Positions 27,967-38,145 of a DNA stretch of 64,000 bases are shown piece after piece. Origin of the DNA: an uncultured Lachnospiraceae bacterium (GTDB taxonomy: Bacteria > Bacillota > Clostridia > Lachnospirales > Lachnospiraceae); assembly GCA_902779305.1 (NCBI GenBank), contig CACZBD010000012.1:47217-111216 (forward strand). Reading direction: 5' to 3'. The position numbers and the translations under genes were made by a program. Every line of letters begins with the position of its first letter. The stretch's first letter is position 1. Below the pieces are notes generated by a model. The model searched no databases, had not been told where the DNA came from, and was given only the letters and a program-made list of their open reading frames with translations.

Positions 27967-30900
27967 ATGCAGAAAAGACGAATCGGCGCCGTGCTTCTGA
28001 CGGCAGTCCTGGCATTTGCCATGACGCTTCTGGGAGTGAGGGATACGGCGAGCGCAAAACAGACGGAGGCGCTGCAGGGCGTTGAGATCACAGATGATAC
28101 GACACTGCAGATCCGCCTGCCGAAGAACGGCAATATTGAGAATGCGGATCCGCTGCAGGGCGCGGCCGAAGTCTGGGCCGGAGAGGAACTGCAGCTTGTG
28201 GCGGAGATCAATTTCGGCTACCGGACAGAGGAACAGTTTACGCAGAGTAAAGATCTGCCGGTCGGGATCACTGTTTCAACGACAGATGAGACAACCGAAA
28301 TCTACGGCAAGAGCGGCGGCGCAGGGGACCCGGGAGATCCGGACCCGGGAGATCCGAATGCGCCGGAACAGGGAAGTTCCTATACGGTTGAGGAACTGGT
28401 GACCCTTAACAGTGATAATACACCGGAAGGCCGTCAGCTGATCCGCCATGTCTTTACTGTAAAAAGAGCGGATGCGTCACCTGATCCGATCCGTTTTACG
28501 CTTTCCGTGGATGCAAATTATGAGGGCAAGCCTTCTACAACGGAATTTGAAGTAAACTTCAAGGGCAACGGAGGCGGCGGACAGCAGGAGATTGAAGACA
28601 GGGAAGGCCGTACTACGGTCATCTTAAGAGGTGAGGGGAACGATTTCTGGGTTGCCTATCCCAAAACAAACGAGCCCATGATCCTGCCGACTGCGGACGA
28701 ACTGGGCTGGCAGATCCCGCAGGGCAAGGTGTTCAGAGGCTGGTCCGGACTGGAAGGGAGCGGAGCCGGGGACGGTGAAGTCGGGTTTATTCCGAGCAGA
28801 CGTACTACCGGTGAAGCAATCTACGGCGATGCGGATCCCAATGAAAAGCATACGGTCACGATCTATCCGGGCCGTGCAGGCGGGGAACCGTATCTTACAG
28901 AAGTGAATGAAACGGATAAGTTTGTGCTTGGCACCAATCCGGAAAACTACGGATTTACGGCGCCCGCCGGATATGAATTTGCGGAATATGAACTGGTGGA
29001 CGGTGCAACGTGGCAGGATCTGGATCGCGTTGTAAAGGACATCAGCGCAACAACTGTCTGGAAAAAAACAGGCGCAGAGAGTTGTACCGTCACCTACGAG
29101 CTCGGCACTAATCTTTTTAACGAGCGCGTCTATCGGGAACGGACCTGCTTTGCGGGAAACAAGCATACGCTCCTGACCTGGGCGGAGGCCGGTTGTTCTG
29201 CACCGGACGGTAAGGAATTCAAGTGCTGGAAGATCGGAGAGAAGGAATATCCGGAAAAAGCAAGGATTGAAGTTAATGCGAATATTGAGGTCACGCCCGT
29301 CTACAAGGATGCAGAAGCCCCGATCGTGGAGCAGGGCATTGCGCTCTGCCGTGAAGCGGACCGCGGGATCGTGGAAGCGCCGATCATACAGGATACCGAC
29401 AATTGGGCGGTGGCGCCGGTCATCGGTGTAAATAAAGGGACAACAAATACTTATACGATCAAAGTCTGGCCCAAAGGCGATGAATACTGGTTCGTCCTGA
29501 TGGGGCAGAGCAAAAGTGATGTTGCGGAGGCGTCCGTCAAGGGGAATGTCTTAACCGTTACAGGTAAAAAAGCAGGGACGAGCGAGATCGAACTTGTTGC
29601 TTCCCCGCAAGGAGATGGTCCGCCGTTCCATACCAGATATAAGATCGTGGTCTCGGAGATCGCGGAGCAGGATGCCGATGCGTCTGCTTCTGTTGCGGCT
29701 GCAACGGCATTGGCCGGTGAGGACGGAAAGCAGGTTGCGGTCGATGATTACGAGATCACATACAAGTCAGGGACCGTTTCCTCGGATGAGAGCACAAGCG
29801 CGCAGGTCACAGACGAAGTGGCAGAGGGCATCATCGCCAACCTGGCAGGTATGGAGGATTCCTTAAGCACAGCCGAACAGGAAGCGCTTCGCGCAGGGAA
29901 TGCATTCCTGTATGTGGATGCCGGTGAGACGGATGAAAACAATGTTGCGCAGGCAGTTAAGAACGCGATCGAAAACGCGGCGGGAACCGGCCGTCTTTCC
30001 TTCATGAATATCGGCCTGTTTGCACAGCTCGGAAATTGCGCAAGAAGGGCAGTAAGCGAAGCGGCGACAGAAGATGCGGTGCAGATCAGTGTGGACACTT
30101 CCAAACTTGCGCCTCTTGCGCAGGGAGCCACGCGGACTGTGCGTGTTATCCGGTATCACAACGGTGCGGCAGAGGTGCTTGAACATGTGACGTTAAACGG
30201 AGCGGTCGCGACTTTCTCCTCTTCTCTGTTCTCACCCTATGCGATCGAATATACGGATGTAAACAACGGGCCCGGGAATGATGATGCAGCTTCCGTGACA
30301 TGGCGGTATTCGGTGAGAGGTCAGAACGAATACAAGGATTATAAGACGGAAACCTATCCGTCTTTTGCCGCTGCAGTGCAGGCAGCCGGCGTGAGTGCCT
30401 ATCGTGACGATCTTCCGGAAGAAGACCGGACAAATTTCCGGTATTACGAGGCGCCCGTCATTAAGCTTTTCAAAAATATCACGGTAAACAATACACTCAC
30501 TATGAATTCCGATACGCCGCTGTATCTGGATCTGAACGGGAAGACACTGACCATCACAAAGGACGCCAAGCTGACGGGAACAAGCGACGGATACCCGACC
30601 GATATCTCTCTGGACAGTACATTGCCGGGGACGGTCAACTGTTGCGGCATTGTTGAAGTGGCTTTCGGTATGTGGACAGGGGACACATTCAATATCACGG
30701 GGGGGACTGTTGTCAATGGGTTCAGTGTTGACGGCGGAACGCTCAATATCACAGGCGGAGAAGTGAACTTTGGCGGTCGCATGATCAACAACGGCGGAGC
30801 TGCGGACATAGCGGCCACGATCTCCGGGGATGCCAGAATACAGGGAATGTCTTACGTCTGTTACCTGGATGATGAAGGCCATATCGAGGAAGGCATGCAT

Positions 30901-33303
30901 GATATCATGCTCACGCTGAACGGCGGCTATTATGACGTGGATCCGAATGCGTATAAAACCGGAAATATGGGCATGGATGACTTTGACCAGAGCGCATATG
31001 TAAAAATGGGCGCAGCGCCGGAAGCATACAGCGGCCAGACAGACTGGGCGGCGGATCCTGACACATATAAGTGGCGGATCGCGGACGGCAGCGCACCGCA
31101 ACCTTTGCCGGAGCCTGCCCTGACGGTTTCAGAGATCGAAGATCAGGTCTATTCGGGAGCAGCGATCAAACCGGAACCTGTGGTTAAGTACGGAGACGCG
31201 GAGCTGGTAAAAGATGTAGATTATACATTAAGTTATAAGAATAATATCAAAGCTGCCGGCAAGGGTGACGGGGCAAAGGCGCCGGCCGTTGTCGTGACCG
31301 GAAAAGGACAGTTTAAGAGCACCATGACGATCCCGTTTACCATTGAGAAATTAAGCATCCGGGATGCAGATAATGAAAATATGTTTGCAGACGGCTTTAG
31401 TGTCAGCCTGGAAAACAAACAGGAAACCGGTAAACCCGCCATTTCCAAGCCGGTGGTCCGTTTTGTCGACGGAAGCGGTAAAACAGTCATACTTAAGGAA
31501 AAGACGGACTATACACTCTCTTACAAAGATTCGCAGAATAACACAAACCCGAAGGCCGCAGGCCTTGTTACGGTCACTGTGACAGGGACCGGCAGCTTTA
31601 AGGACAGCGCAACGGCAACCTATCAGATCATCGGCAAGAGCGGGGACCAGAACCTGAAAAACGCTGTGATCGCACCGATTGCGGATCAGGTTTATACGGG
31701 AGATGCCTTTGAACAGGAAGATGTGGAAGCGCTGGTCACGGTATGGTCCTCCAAAACTGCCCAAAATGAAGGCGAAGAGCCGGTACCTTCGGAATGGTAT
31801 ACGGTTTCCTTTAACCCGGATGATACATTAAAGACCGGAAAAGTCACGGTGAGCGTGCAGGGAACAGTGGGACACGGTGAACTTTGGAAGACGGCGACCT
31901 TTAAGATCCTGCCCAAGCCGGTTGTTGTGACAGAAGACGGGGTCGAAGTGGCGCAGGTTGAAATCGAGCTGGCAGAAGGCGAAGAACCTGTTTACACCGG
32001 AAAGGCACTGAAACCGGAAGTGGTCGTTACGGATCTTGCCACAAATGATATCATTCCCGCGTCCAACTATACCGTAAAATATACGAATAACACCAATGCT
32101 GCAGAAGAAGATGCAACCAAAGAAGTAAGAGGAAAGGAAGTCAGCATCGCGCCGACGGCAACGCTTACCTTCAAGGGCAACTACAAGGGTACGCTTTCGC
32201 TGCCGTTTACGATCGAGCCTCTGGTTGTGGATCCGCAGGACTTTACCGTTACACAGGCGGATATCAAAGACAATAACAAAGAGATCACTGCGGCTACGCT
32301 AAAACCCGTTGTGAAATTTGGCAAGACAACGATGAAAAAGGATAAGGATTATGAGATCGAGTTTGACCGCGCGGACGGCGAGATGCAGGAAGCAAATGTT
32401 CTGCTGATGGGCAACTATGCGGGAGAAAAGATGTATGCGTTCCGTATTTATAATGCCGACAGCGCCGTGAACTTATCCGATGGCGACATCTTTACGGTTA
32501 CGGCAACTCTTGCGGGCGAAGATGCAGTCTATGACGGTACAAAGAAAGTGCCGGCGATCACGGTGACGGCGCTGGTGGACGGAGAAAATACTGCGCTTGT
32601 CAACGGCAGGGATTATACGGTTTCCTGCACAAATAACGTCTATGCCGGGAAGGCTGATGCCGCAAAAGCGCCTACATGGAAAGTAAGCGGCAAGGGCGCT
32701 TACAAGGGCAAGCGGACCGGAACGTTTACGATCGATCCCAGACCGCTCAGCACGGATGACTTTACCATAAGCGTTACGGATATGAAATATAACAATGGTA
32801 AAGAACTGAAGGCCAAGGTAACCGTAACGGATCAGGCAACGAAAAAAGCGCTGAAGGCCGGCAAGGATTATACCTTTACCTATGCGGACAATAAGAACAT
32901 CCCGACAGGAGAAAATGCCCTCAGACCGCGCGTGATCCTTGAAGGAAAAGGAAACTACACGACAAAGGAAATGGGTCTGACAAATGATGCGCATGAAATT
33001 GCGTTCAGGATCTATGAAAAGGACATTTCCTCCGTCACGGTCGTAAACCTGATCAAGACGGCCGTTTACACCGGATCCAAACTCGAACCGAAGGGATTTA
33101 AGGTTTATCCGGATGCAAAGAGCGCGAAGGAAAAGAAAAACGCGCTGACGGAAGGCGAGGACGGTGATTACGTGGTCGAATACGGCGAGAACATAAATGC
33201 CGGAACAGGCACGGTAACCTTAAAGGGAGTCGGAACCTACGGCGGCACCAAGATAGTGAAATTCACAATCCTGCCCAAAGTCCTGGCGTGGCTCGTGCAC
33301 TGA
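27967..33303 (+). CDS. Second giant secreted repeat protein (1778 aa)
   Basis: ATG 27967 follows GAAAGGAGA and opens a clear signal peptide (RRIGAVLLTAVLAFAMTLL, likely cleavage after ASA near residue 31). An earlier in-frame start inside the upstream gene's end is rejected because it puts 28 charged residues first. The protein has an N-terminal region with a GDPGDPDPGDP linker (about 120), InlB-like GYEF/TVTIYPGR segments (about 295-360) and a BIG2-like segment (VLTVTGKKAGTSEIEL, about 525). A beta-helix-like part (LYLDLNGKTLTITKDAKLTG, about 853) follows, then the eight-unit C-terminal block shared with its neighbour (about 1046-1778). It is transcribed 68 nt after the first giant gene, so the two probably form an operon. 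No cell-wall anchor motif is visible. Confidence 0.85.
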   Translation: MQKRRIGAVLLTAVLAFAMTLLGVRDTASAKQTEALQGVEITDDTTLQIRLPKNGNIENADPLQGAAEVWAGEELQLVAEINFGYRTEEQFTQSKDLPVGITVSTTDETTEIYGKSGGAGDPGDPDPGDPNAPEQGSSYTVEELVTLNSDNTPEGRQLIRHVFTVKRADASPDPIRFTLSVDANYEGKPSTTEFEVNFKGNGGGGQQEIEDREGRTTVILRGEGNDFWVAYPKTNEPMILPTADELGWQIPQGKVFRGWSGLEGSGAGDGEVGFIPSRRTTGEAIYGDADPNEKHTVTIYPGRAGGEPYLTEVNETDKFVLGTNPENYGFTAPAGYEFAEYELVDGATWQDLDRVVKDISATTVWKKTGAESCTVTYELGTNLFNERVYRERTCFAGNKHTLLTWAEAGCSAPDGKEFKCWKIGEKEYPEKARIEVNANIEVTPVYKDAEAPIVEQGIALCREADRGIVEAPIIQDTDNWAVAPVIGVNKGTTNTYTIKVWPKGDEYWFVLMGQSKSDVAEASVKGNVLTVTGKKAGTSEIELVASPQGDGPPFHTRYKIVVSEIAEQDADASASVAAATALAGEDGKQVAVDDYEITYKSGTVSSDESTSAQVTDEVAEGIIANLAGMEDSLSTAEQEALRAGNAFLYVDAGETDENNVAQAVKNAIENAAGTGRLSFMNIGLFAQLGNCARRAVSEAATEDAVQISVDTSKLAPLAQGATRTVRVIRYHNGAAEVLEHVTLNGAVATFSSSLFSPYAIEYTDVNNGPGNDDAASVTWRYSVRGQNEYKDYKTETYPSFAAAVQAAGVSAYRDDLPEEDRTNFRYYEAPVIKLFKNITVNNTLTMNSDTPLYLDLNGKTLTITKDAKLTGTSDGYPTDISLDSTLPGTVNCCGIVEVAFGMWTGDTFNITGGTVVNGFSVDGGTLNITGGEVNFGGRMINNGGAADIAATISGDARIQGMSYVCYLDDEGHIEEGMHDIMLTLNGGYYDVDPNAYKTGNMGMDDFDQSAYVKMGAAPEAYSGQTDWAADPDTYKWRIADGSAPQPLPEPALTVSEIEDQVYSGAAIKPEPVVKYGDAELVKDVDYTLSYKNNIKAAGKGDGAKAPAVVVTGKGQFKSTMTIPFTIEKLSIRDADNENMFADGFSVSLENKQETGKPAISKPVVRFVDGSGKTVILKEKTDYTLSYKDSQNNTNPKAAGLVTVTVTGTGSFKDSATATYQIIGKSGDQNLKNAVIAPIADQVYTGDAFEQEDVEALVTVWSSKTAQNEGEEPVPSEWYTVSFNPDDTLKTGKVTVSVQGTVGHGELWKTATFKILPKPVVVTEDGVEVAQVEIELAEGEEPVYTGKALKPEVVVTDLATNDIIPASNYTVKYTNNTNAAEEDATKEVRGKEVSIAPTATLTFKGNYKGTLSLPFTIEPLVVDPQDFTVTQADIKDNNKEITAATLKPVVKFGKTTMKKDKDYEIEFDRADGEMQEANVLLMGNYAGEKMYAFRIYNADSAVNLSDGDIFTVTATLAGEDAVYDGTKKVPAITVTALVDGENTALVNGRDYTVSCTNNVYAGKADAAKAPTWKVSGKGAYKGKRTGTFTIDPRPLSTDDFTISVTDMKYNNGKELKAKVTVTDQATKKALKAGKDYTFTYADNKNIPTGENALRPRVILEGKGNYTTKEMGLTNDAHEIAFRIYEKDISSVTVVNLIKTAVYTGSKLEPKGFKVYPDAKSAKEKKNALTEGEDGDYVVEYGENINAGTGTVTLKGVGTYGGTKIVKFTILPKVLAWLVH
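31105..33303 (+). repeat. Shared C-terminal block, copy 2 (eight Ig-like units)
   Basis: Codes for about 733 aa co-linear with copy 1 at 25660-27898. Matching landmarks include VKDVDYTLSYKNN, LWKTATFKILPKPVVVTE, SIAPTATLTFKGNYKGTLS and EDGDYVVEYGEN. The same unit order in both genes points to duplication of the whole block. Confidence 0.85.
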
Positions 33304-33384
33304 CGGCATTCAGACAGGAATGCGCAAGTAAAGTGTAAAAATTTAAGACGTATGTTTTATGTGTGTTCAGAGAGCACAAACAGG

Positions 33385-33415
33385 ATCCCTGCAGGCTTTG
33401 GCTGCAGGGATTCTT
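33385..33415 (+). terminator. Terminator after the giant surface protein genes
   Basis: ATCCCTGCAG (33385-33394) pairs perfectly with CTGCAGGGAT (33402-33411) around a 7-nt loop, followed by TCTTATT. Confidence 0.8.
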
Positions 33416-33416
33416 A

Positions 33417-33446
33417 TTGCCAATTCCGTGAGCGAGGCGATATAAT
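33417..33446 (+). promoter_or_regulatory. Promoter of the esterase-GH43 gene and locus
   Basis: TTGCCA (33417-33422), an 18-bp spacer and a perfect TATAAT (33441-33446). Transcription would begin near 33453, which rules out the in-frame TTG at 33446 as the start codon of the downstream gene. Confidence 0.7.
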
Positions 33447-33535
33447 TGAAAATACGGGAAAGGCAAAAAACGGAAATGAAACTTAAGGCCTTACGAGGCT
33501 GTCATTTTAGATTTAAACAAGAGAGGGTGTGTCAT

Positions 33536-36364
33536 TTGAAAAGAACAGCAAAAACCGAAAACGGGACCGTAAGAGGTCTGCAGGGAACGGATGCAAGGAT
33601 CACCGTCTATAAGGGGATCCCGTTTGCGGCGCCGCCGACAGGGCAAAACAGATGGAGGGCGCCGCAGCCGGTTAAGAACTGGGAAGGCGTTCGCGACTGC
33701 TTTACCTACGCGCCGATCTCGGTGCAGGATGTGCCGGGACTTTCCGATGATCTTTACTGCAGGGAATGGCATGTGGATCCCGATATCCCGATGGATGAAG
33801 ACTGTCTGTACTTAAATATCTGGACGCCGGCAGTGGATCAAAATGAGAAACTGCCGGTGCTTGTTGTCTATTTCGGCGGCGGCTTCCAGTGGGGCTATAC
33901 CGCGGAGATGGAATATGACGGAGAGCGCCTTGCGGCAAGAGGCATCGTTGTCGTGACGGTAAATTACAGGCTCGGCGCTTTCGGCTTTCTGTCACACCCG
34001 GACATTACCGAAGAGGCGCCGGATGCGCCCGGCAATTTCGGGCTTCTTGACCAGCAGGCGGGCCTCAAATGGGTATCCCGCAACATCGCTTCTTTTGGCG
34101 GAGATCCGGACCGGATCTTTATCGAAGGGCAGTCTGCGGGCGGATGCTCGGTACTGAACCAGCTGGCCTGTGAAGATAATTATGACATCATCAAAGGCGC
34201 CGTGATCTTAAGCGGCATCATCCGCTTTTCGGAAGCGGAAAAAGAACGGGATCTTTTCCTTCCGCCGACGCTTCCTGAGGCAGAGAAGCGGGGAGAGGAT
34301 TTCTTCTCATATCTTGGCGTGAAGACCCTCGGTGAAGCAAGAGCGCTGGATGCGGTCACCATCCGCGAAAAGTATGCAAAATACCGGGAAGATCATCCTT
34401 TCTTTGCAAACATCATCGACGGAAAGTTCATGAAAGGCGACCCGCTGGTGCGCTTTATGAACGGCGACTGCGCGCATGTTCCCGTCATGGCCGGCAACAC
34501 GGCGGACGAATTCAGTTTCGGCGGAGAAAATGTCGTTGAACGTTCCGTCAAGGAAGTATTCCAAAAAGTGCTGGAAAACAGAAAAGACGCAAAGCTTTAC
34601 TACTACCGCTTCAATCCGGATATTCCGGGAAAAGATGCGCCCGGCAGTTTTCACTCCTGCGATCTGTGGTTCTTCTTTGAGACGCTGCAGAAATGCCGCA
34701 GGGCGTATGTGGGACATCATTACGATCTGGCAAGACAGATGTGCAATTATCTGGCTGCCTTTATCAAAAACAAAGACGCCGGAGCAGACGATCGAAGCGG
34801 AGCAGATAACCGAAGCGAAGCAGATCAAGATCGCCCGGCCCTTTGTTGTGAGGATGCTGACGGCTCCCTGCAGCCGGCATGGAAACCGTACATGCTTGCT
34901 GAGCGGAATGAAATGAATTTTGTCAGCGAAGGATGCGTTCCGGGGATTGAGACAAACCGGCCGAAGCAGATCTATAATCCGTACATGCCGCTTCACGAGT
35001 TTGTTCCTGACGGCGAACCCCACGTGTTCGGGGACAGGGTCTATGTCTACGGTTCCCACGATCTTTATGACGGGGTCACGTTCTGCCCCGGAGACTACGT
35101 GTGCTATTCCGCGCCGGTTACCGACCTGAAGTCGTGGCGGTACGAGGGCGTGATCTATGGAAGATGTGACGATCCCGTAAACAGGGACGGGCGGATGTGC
35201 CTGTATGCGCCGGATGTAACGAAAGGCCCCGACGGCAGATATTATCTTTACTATGTTTATGACAAGGTGGACTATGTTTCCGTTGCGGTCTGCGACACGC
35301 CGGCCGGTAACTATAAATTCTACGGCTACGTAAAATATCCTGACGGAACGCTTCTCGGAAGAAGAGCGGGTGATGAGCCCCAGTTTGATCCGGGGGTTCT
35401 GACGGAAGGAAACGTCACCTATCTCTACACCGGTTTTGCGGGGCATGAAGATGCAGGCAGGCACGGCGCGATGTTTACGGTGCTTGATGCAGACATGCTG
35501 ACCGTTGTCAAAGAGCCTGCCTTTATCGTGCCGAATGATGCGCATGCAAAAGGCACGGAATATGAGGGGCATGCGTTTTTCGAAGCCCCCTCGATCCGCA
35601 AAAAAGACAATACTTACTATTTCATCTATTCTTCAGAAGTCATGCACGAACTTTGCTATGCAACATCCGACCGCCCGGAGGGACCGTTTACCTACGGCGG
35701 CGTCATCATCAGCAATTCCGACATCGGCATCGGTTCGTATAAGGATGCCGCGCTTTCCATGGCATACGGCGCCAACAATCACGGCGGCATCGAAGAGATC
35801 GGCGGAAAATGGTATATCTTCTATCACAGACACACGAACGGCACCTGGTATTCGAGACAGGGCTGTGCGGAAGAGATCGAATTTACATCGGACGGAAAAA
35901 TCCCGCAGGTCCGCTTGAGCTCCTGCGGCTTAAACGGCGGTCCGCTCAGTGACACCGGGGAGTACCCGGCCGCGATCGCCTGCCATCTTTTCAATGAAAA
36001 ACATGATGTCTATATCGGGGATGAGGGCGCGCCGAGAGTGAAGCATGACGGCTATGCAAATGCGTACGCCATGCCCTATATCGCCAATATCCGAAACGGC
36101 GTTACCGCCGGGTTCCGTTCTTTTTCCTGTAAGGGTGTTACAGGTATAAAAATCAAGGCAAGAGGGTATTTTAAGGGTGATTTTCACATCAGGATGGGCC
36201 GGGACAAAGAGAGCATCGGTAAAATTTCCGTAGACTACGAAAATGTCTGGACCGCTTATGAAACAAAGGCGGCGATCCCCGACGGCGTGCAGGATCTCTA
36301 TCTGACATTTGAAGGGGACGGCACAGGGCAGTTACTGAGTTTTGAATTTATCCACGGCGCATGA
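33536..36364 (+). CDS. Carboxylesterase type B fused to GH43 glycosidase and C-terminal CBM
   Basis: A fusion of about 942 aa. Residues about 1-460 are a type B carboxylesterase: GIPFAAPPTG, SEDCLYLN-like MDEDCLYLNIW, the oxyanion loop YFGGGFQWG and nucleophile elbow GQSAGG (Ser about 200). A low-complexity AGADDRSGADNRSEAD linker (about 415-430) precedes its end. Residues about 480-800 are a five-blade GH43-type domain with PDGEPHVFGD, YAPDVTKGPDG and GHAFFEAPS carrying the expected acidic residues. The last 140 residues resemble a CBM6-type module. No signal peptide is seen, so it may act in the cytoplasm on imported acylated arabino-xylo-oligosaccharides. The start is TTG 33536 (GAGAGGG upstream) or possibly ATG 33476. 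The stop overlaps the kinase start by four bases. Confidence 0.85.
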   Translation: MKRTAKTENGTVRGLQGTDARITVYKGIPFAAPPTGQNRWRAPQPVKNWEGVRDCFTYAPISVQDVPGLSDDLYCREWHVDPDIPMDEDCLYLNIWTPAVDQNEKLPVLVVYFGGGFQWGYTAEMEYDGERLAARGIVVVTVNYRLGAFGFLSHPDITEEAPDAPGNFGLLDQQAGLKWVSRNIASFGGDPDRIFIEGQSAGGCSVLNQLACEDNYDIIKGAVILSGIIRFSEAEKERDLFLPPTLPEAEKRGEDFFSYLGVKTLGEARALDAVTIREKYAKYREDHPFFANIIDGKFMKGDPLVRFMNGDCAHVPVMAGNTADEFSFGGENVVERSVKEVFQKVLENRKDAKLYYYRFNPDIPGKDAPGSFHSCDLWFFFETLQKCRRAYVGHHYDLARQMCNYLAAFIKNKDAGADDRSGADNRSEADQDRPALCCEDADGSLQPAWKPYMLAERNEMNFVSEGCVPGIETNRPKQIYNPYMPLHEFVPDGEPHVFGDRVYVYGSHDLYDGVTFCPGDYVCYSAPVTDLKSWRYEGVIYGRCDDPVNRDGRMCLYAPDVTKGPDGRYYLYYVYDKVDYVSVAVCDTPAGNYKFYGYVKYPDGTLLGRRAGDEPQFDPGVLTEGNVTYLYTGFAGHEDAGRHGAMFTVLDADMLTVVKEPAFIVPNDAHAKGTEYEGHAFFEAPSIRKKDNTYYFIYSSEVMHELCYATSDRPEGPFTYGGVIISNSDIGIGSYKDAALSMAYGANNHGGIEEIGGKWYIFYHRHTNGTWYSRQGCAEEIEFTSDGKIPQVRLSSCGLNGGPLSDTGEYPAAIACHLFNEKHDVYIGDEGAPRVKHDGYANAYAMPYIANIRNGVTAGFRSFSCKGVTGIKIKARGYFKGDFHIRMGRDKESIGKISVDYENVWTAYETKAAIPDGVQDLYLTFEGDGTGQLLSFEFIHGA

Positions 36365-38145
36365 AGATCAGAGGAATGGGAAAACTGAAGCGGTATTTCA
36401 ACAGCCTGAAGCTGAATCAGAAACTGCGGCTTCTGTTCCTTTTCTGCGTGCTGATTCCGATGGCGATCACGGACGTGACCATTCTCGCGAATGTCTATAA
36501 GAGCGTGGCTTACGACGTGGAGACCGAGATGGAGCAGACGGCGCGAAGCGTCGAGTATACCCTGCAAAACCGCATGGAATATCCCGCAAACATCGCCTAC
36601 AACCTGTACAAAAGCCGTGTGATCGAGGACTTCCTGAATGAGCAGTACAGCACGCCCTACGATTATTATGACGCTTATTACCGCCTCGAAAGGGGCCTGA
36701 TGTTTGATGCTTCCTTCGGGATCGAGGGGGCGAGAGTCAGTATCTTTGCGGACAACCCGACGATCTTAAACGGATCCGGCTTCTACAGGATGGACACTTA
36801 TGAGGAACAGGACTGGTTTAAGGAATTGTATGCGGGAGAGGAGAACCGCAGATTAAGATTTGAATACGGCACCGGCATGGAAAGCGACGCCCAGCAGAAG
36901 AGAAGGATCCTTCTGCTCGTCAAACTGGACATGGCCGCATTTAACGGCTGCAAAAAAGCACTGCGCTTAGACCTCGATTTCAGTGATTTTGAAGACCAGC
37001 TAAAAGAACTCAAGATCGATGACAGGGTCTGCATCTGTGACGGGGATCTGCTGATCTTTACCAACAAGGACAGCAGCGGCGAAATGGAGCCGTTCGAAAC
37101 GATGGACAATTTCGACGGGGCTTACCGGAAGGAGATCACGCTTTACGGAAAGAAGATGACCATCTATATCTTCTCCGGCGAAAATGAGGCGAGTGCGTTC
37201 CTGATGCGAAACGGCGGCATCTTTGTGCTCCTGATGGCCCTGAACATCATCGTGCTGCTGGTCATGATGTACATCATCGACAAGACCATGATCAACCGGA
37301 TCAAATATCTGGAGAATTCCTTCGGGATCATGGACGAGGATAAGATGCGTCCGATCGAGAGCATCGGCGGGGAAGATGAGATCACGGAACTGATCAGAAG
37401 CTACAACAGCATGGCGGACCGGATGAACGAGCTGGTCACCACGGTGTATAAGGCAAGACTGAAAGAGCAGGAAATGGATCTTGCCAGACAGAACGCAGAA
37501 CTGCTGGCGCTGCACAGCCAGATCAACCCGCACTTTTTGTTCAATGCCCTGGAAAGCCTTAGGATGCACAGTCTTCTGAAGGATGAAAAAGAAACGGCCG
37601 AGATGGTCGGCAGGCTTGCGGTCATGGAACGCACCTACGTGAACTGGGGCGTCGATGAGATCCCGATCCGCAAGGAAATGGATTTCGTCGAAGCGTTCCT
37701 TGCCCTGCAGAAATACCGGTTCGGCGACAGGCTTTCCTATCAGCTGAACCTGGATGAGGACTGTGAAGAATTTACCATCCCGAAACTGACGATCGTAACG
37801 TTCGTGGAAAATGCCATCGCGCACGGAGTAGAGACCAAATCGGCTCCGGGCTGGATCTTTGTCAGGGTCTTCCGGAAGGAAGGCAAACTGAACATCGAGG
37901 TGGAGGACACCGGCGTCGGCATGAACATCGTTGTGATAGACGACATTCTGGACCGCGCCAGAAACGCGAGTATCGAAAGCATGCACGGCAAATCCCATGT
38001 CGGGATCATGAATGCTTTTCTGAGACTGAAACTGCTTACCGGGAACAGGGCGCAGATCGAGATCGAATCCGAGAGAGGCGTGGGAAGCGTATTCCGGATC
38101 CTGATCCCTTTGGAGGAAGAAGAAATTGAAAGTACTGATCGTTGA
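36361..38145 (+). CDS. Sensor histidine kinase, YesM/LytS type
   Basis: A 594-aa protein with a first membrane helix at about 22-46 and an extracellular cache-like sensor of about 240 residues. A second helix (about 286-308) and a HAMP linker follow, then a His_kinase domain whose phospho-acceptor lies in LHSQINPHFLFNALESL (about 380-396). An ATPase domain with FVENAIAHGVE and DTGVGM closes the protein. This is the classic partner of AraC-type regulators in carbohydrate loci. It overlaps the preceding fusion gene by four bases and the following regulator by 20, so the three are tightly coupled. The ligand is probably a plant-derived oligosaccharide or its binding protein, by context only. ATG 36376 is an alternative start. 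Confidence 0.92.
   Translation: MKIRGMGKLKRYFNSLKLNQKLRLLFLFCVLIPMAITDVTILANVYKSVAYDVETEMEQTARSVEYTLQNRMEYPANIAYNLYKSRVIEDFLNEQYSTPYDYYDAYYRLERGLMFDASFGIEGARVSIFADNPTILNGSGFYRMDTYEEQDWFKELYAGEENRRLRFEYGTGMESDAQQKRRILLLVKLDMAAFNGCKKALRLDLDFSDFEDQLKELKIDDRVCICDGDLLIFTNKDSSGEMEPFETMDNFDGAYRKEITLYGKKMTIYIFSGENEASAFLMRNGGIFVLLMALNIIVLLVMMYIIDKTMINRIKYLENSFGIMDEDKMRPIESIGGEDEITELIRSYNSMADRMNELVTTVYKARLKEQEMDLARQNAELLALHSQINPHFLFNALESLRMHSLLKDEKETAEMVGRLAVMERTYVNWGVDEIPIRKEMDFVEAFLALQKYRFGDRLSYQLNLDEDCEEFTIPKLTIVTFVENAIAHGVETKSAPGWIFVRVFRKEGKLNIEVEDTGVGMNIVVIDDILDRARNASIESMHGKSHVGIMNAFLRLKLLTGNRAQIEIESERGVGSVFRILIPLEEEEIESTDR

Noticed and set aside
33446..33535. TTG at 33446 as the start of the esterase-GH43 gene
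   Set aside because: It overlaps the TATAAT box of a well-spaced promoter, so it cannot be on the transcript from that promoter.
34775..34840. Frameshift or assembly error in the AGADDRSGADNRSEAD region of the esterase fusion
   Set aside because: The stretch is low in complexity and looked odd, but the frame is open through it and both flanking domains are intact in the same frame, so it is read as an insert or linker.
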